From positions 1-5,942 of the forward strand of contig JAUYIX010000056.1 in the NCBI GenBank assembly GCA_030688115.1: a stretch of 5,942 bases of DNA, in the 5' to 3' direction. Positions 5,172 through 5,942 of this stretch are shown here, one piece after another. A program made the translations under genes and the position numbers. The DNA is from a bacterium. GTDB lineage: Bacteria; Patescibacteriota; JAUYIX01. The notes under the pieces were generated by a model. That model did no database searches. It saw nothing but the letters and a program-made list of their open reading frames with translations, and was not told the DNA's origin. Each line of letters opens with the position of its first letter. Positions within the stretch are counted from its first letter, which is position 1.

Positions 5172-5942
5172 CAAAAAAAAGAATCCTCGTGACCGGAGCG
5201 GGGGGCTTCATCGGAGCGCACCTGGTCCGCATGCTCACTAATGACAAATATGATGTACACCAGCTATCACATGCTGATGGTGATATTGCGGACACAAAAA
5301 TTTCTGCTAAAAATATCGACCACGTTTTTCATTTGGCGGCAAAAACATTTGTGCCGGACAGCTGGTCAAACCCAGTAGATTTTTATAAGACTAGCACAAT
5401 GGGGACATTACGAGTCCTCGAATTTTGCCGCGAACAAGGCTGTAGCCTCACATTCAATAGTACTTACGTATACGGCAATCAAAAACAAATGCCGATATCG
5501 GAGGAGGCCAGCATTGACGCGGCAGCCCCATATCATCATTCTAAAATACTTGCCGAGGATCTTTGTCGATTTTACGCAAGTAAATATAATGTATCGGTTA
5601 CGGTCTTGCGGCCGTTTAATATTTACGGACCAGGACAACGGGATATGTTTTTAATCCCAAAATTAGTAAAACAAATATTTGACCCTGCTAAAGCGTCTAT
5701 CGAGGTCTTTGATTTAAAACCAAAGCGAGATTACCTGTATGTCGAAGATTTAGTGCGTGCCATGATTGCAACTATCGAAAAAAAGGGTTTTGCGGTCTAC
5801 AACGTTGGCTTTGGTAAATCATATGGGGTCGACCAAGTTATCCGGTCAATTTTTGAGGCTAGTGGTTTTCACAAAAAGATTGAATCATTACAAGCGCAGC
5901 GTCCCTCAGAAATATTAGACACCCAAGCTGACATTTCCAAAA
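5168..5942 (+). CDS. NAD(P)-dependent SDR epimerase/reductase, 3'-truncated by window
   Basis: This open frame starts at GTG 5168, overlapping the TGA of the previous gene (GTGA), and stays open to the window end for 258 codons. The product is an extended SDR sugar-nucleotide enzyme. It has the Rossmann motif TGAGGFIG (9-16), FHLAAKTFVPDSW (the usual HLAA block), active-site NSTYVYG with S98/T99, YHHSK with catalytic Y122 and K126, RPFNIYGPGQR, and KRDYLYVEDLVRAM. The stretch between beta-2 and HLAA is short, as in 4-ketoreductases such as the RmlD/WbpV-like groups, and no acidic residue is obvious at the end of beta-2. It has NST where LegB has STSE, so the dehydratase Glu is missing. A C4 reductase or epimerase acting on the LegB product is therefore more likely than a second dehydratase (inference). 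GTG is preferred because it precedes the Rossmann strand by five residues and no upstream in-frame alternative fits. The C-terminus is not visible. Confidence 0.88.
   Translation, partial: MTKKRILVTGAGGFIGAHLVRMLTNDKYDVHQLSHADGDIADTKISAKNIDHVFHLAAKTFVPDSWSNPVDFYKTSTMGTLRVLEFCREQGCSLTFNSTYVYGNQKQMPISEEASIDAAAPYHHSKILAEDLCRFYASKYNVSVTVLRPFNIYGPGQRDMFLIPKLVKQIFDPAKASIEVFDLKPKRDYLYVEDLVRAMIATIEKKGFAVYNVGFGKSYGVDQVIRSIFEASGFHKKIESLQAQRPSEILDTQADISK

Overview
The window reads as a chromosomal segment of a bacterium using the standard genetic code. The best guess is a member of the Candidate Phyla Radiation / Patescibacteria, Parcubacteria-like. That guess rests mainly on the ribonuclease J sequence style (for example FSSLITRVQ, GTGAQAEEFAMLMRIA, FSSSVIPGNER and HAGGHG), recalled from memory and not checked by a search. 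All recognised genes lie on the + strand. There is no tRNA, rRNA, CRISPR array or insertion sequence that I can support.

Left, housekeeping part (1-3450, GC-rich): the C-terminal end of a family 5 extracellular solute-binding protein (peptide ABC transporter type) is cut by the window start. A complete ribonuclease J follows, with a long basic Gly/Arg-rich N-terminal tail (459-2384). Next comes a complete tryptophanyl-tRNA synthetase, trpS (2443-3450). A small hairpin separates the first two genes, and a candidate promoter lies directly before trpS.

Right, sugar-nucleotide part (3451-5942, visibly more AT-rich): three tightly packed genes. The first is a LegB-type NAD-dependent 4,6-dehydratase of the extended SDR family. 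The second is a single-domain sugar-1-phosphate nucleotidyltransferase (4464-5171). The third is another SDR epimerase/reductase, which starts at GTG 5168 inside a GTGA overlap and runs off the right end. Together they could activate a sugar phosphate, convert it to a 4-keto-6-deoxy intermediate and then reduce or epimerise it, giving a deoxy(amino) sugar for surface glycans. This is the left edge of a probable cell-surface polysaccharide or glycosylation cluster that continues beyond the window.

The most notable anomaly is in legB. The open frame ends at TGA 4386-4388, about 30 residues early, while the -1 frame from 4379 to 4471 encodes a recognisable LegB C-terminus ending in HYKPHIYNV. 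Its stop overlaps the next gene's start by 8 bases. One missing A in the AAA run at 4376-4378 would explain this. The second point of interest is that the candidate promoters before trpS and legB have their -10 boxes only 7-10 bases before the ATG, which suggests leaderless or nearly leaderless transcripts.
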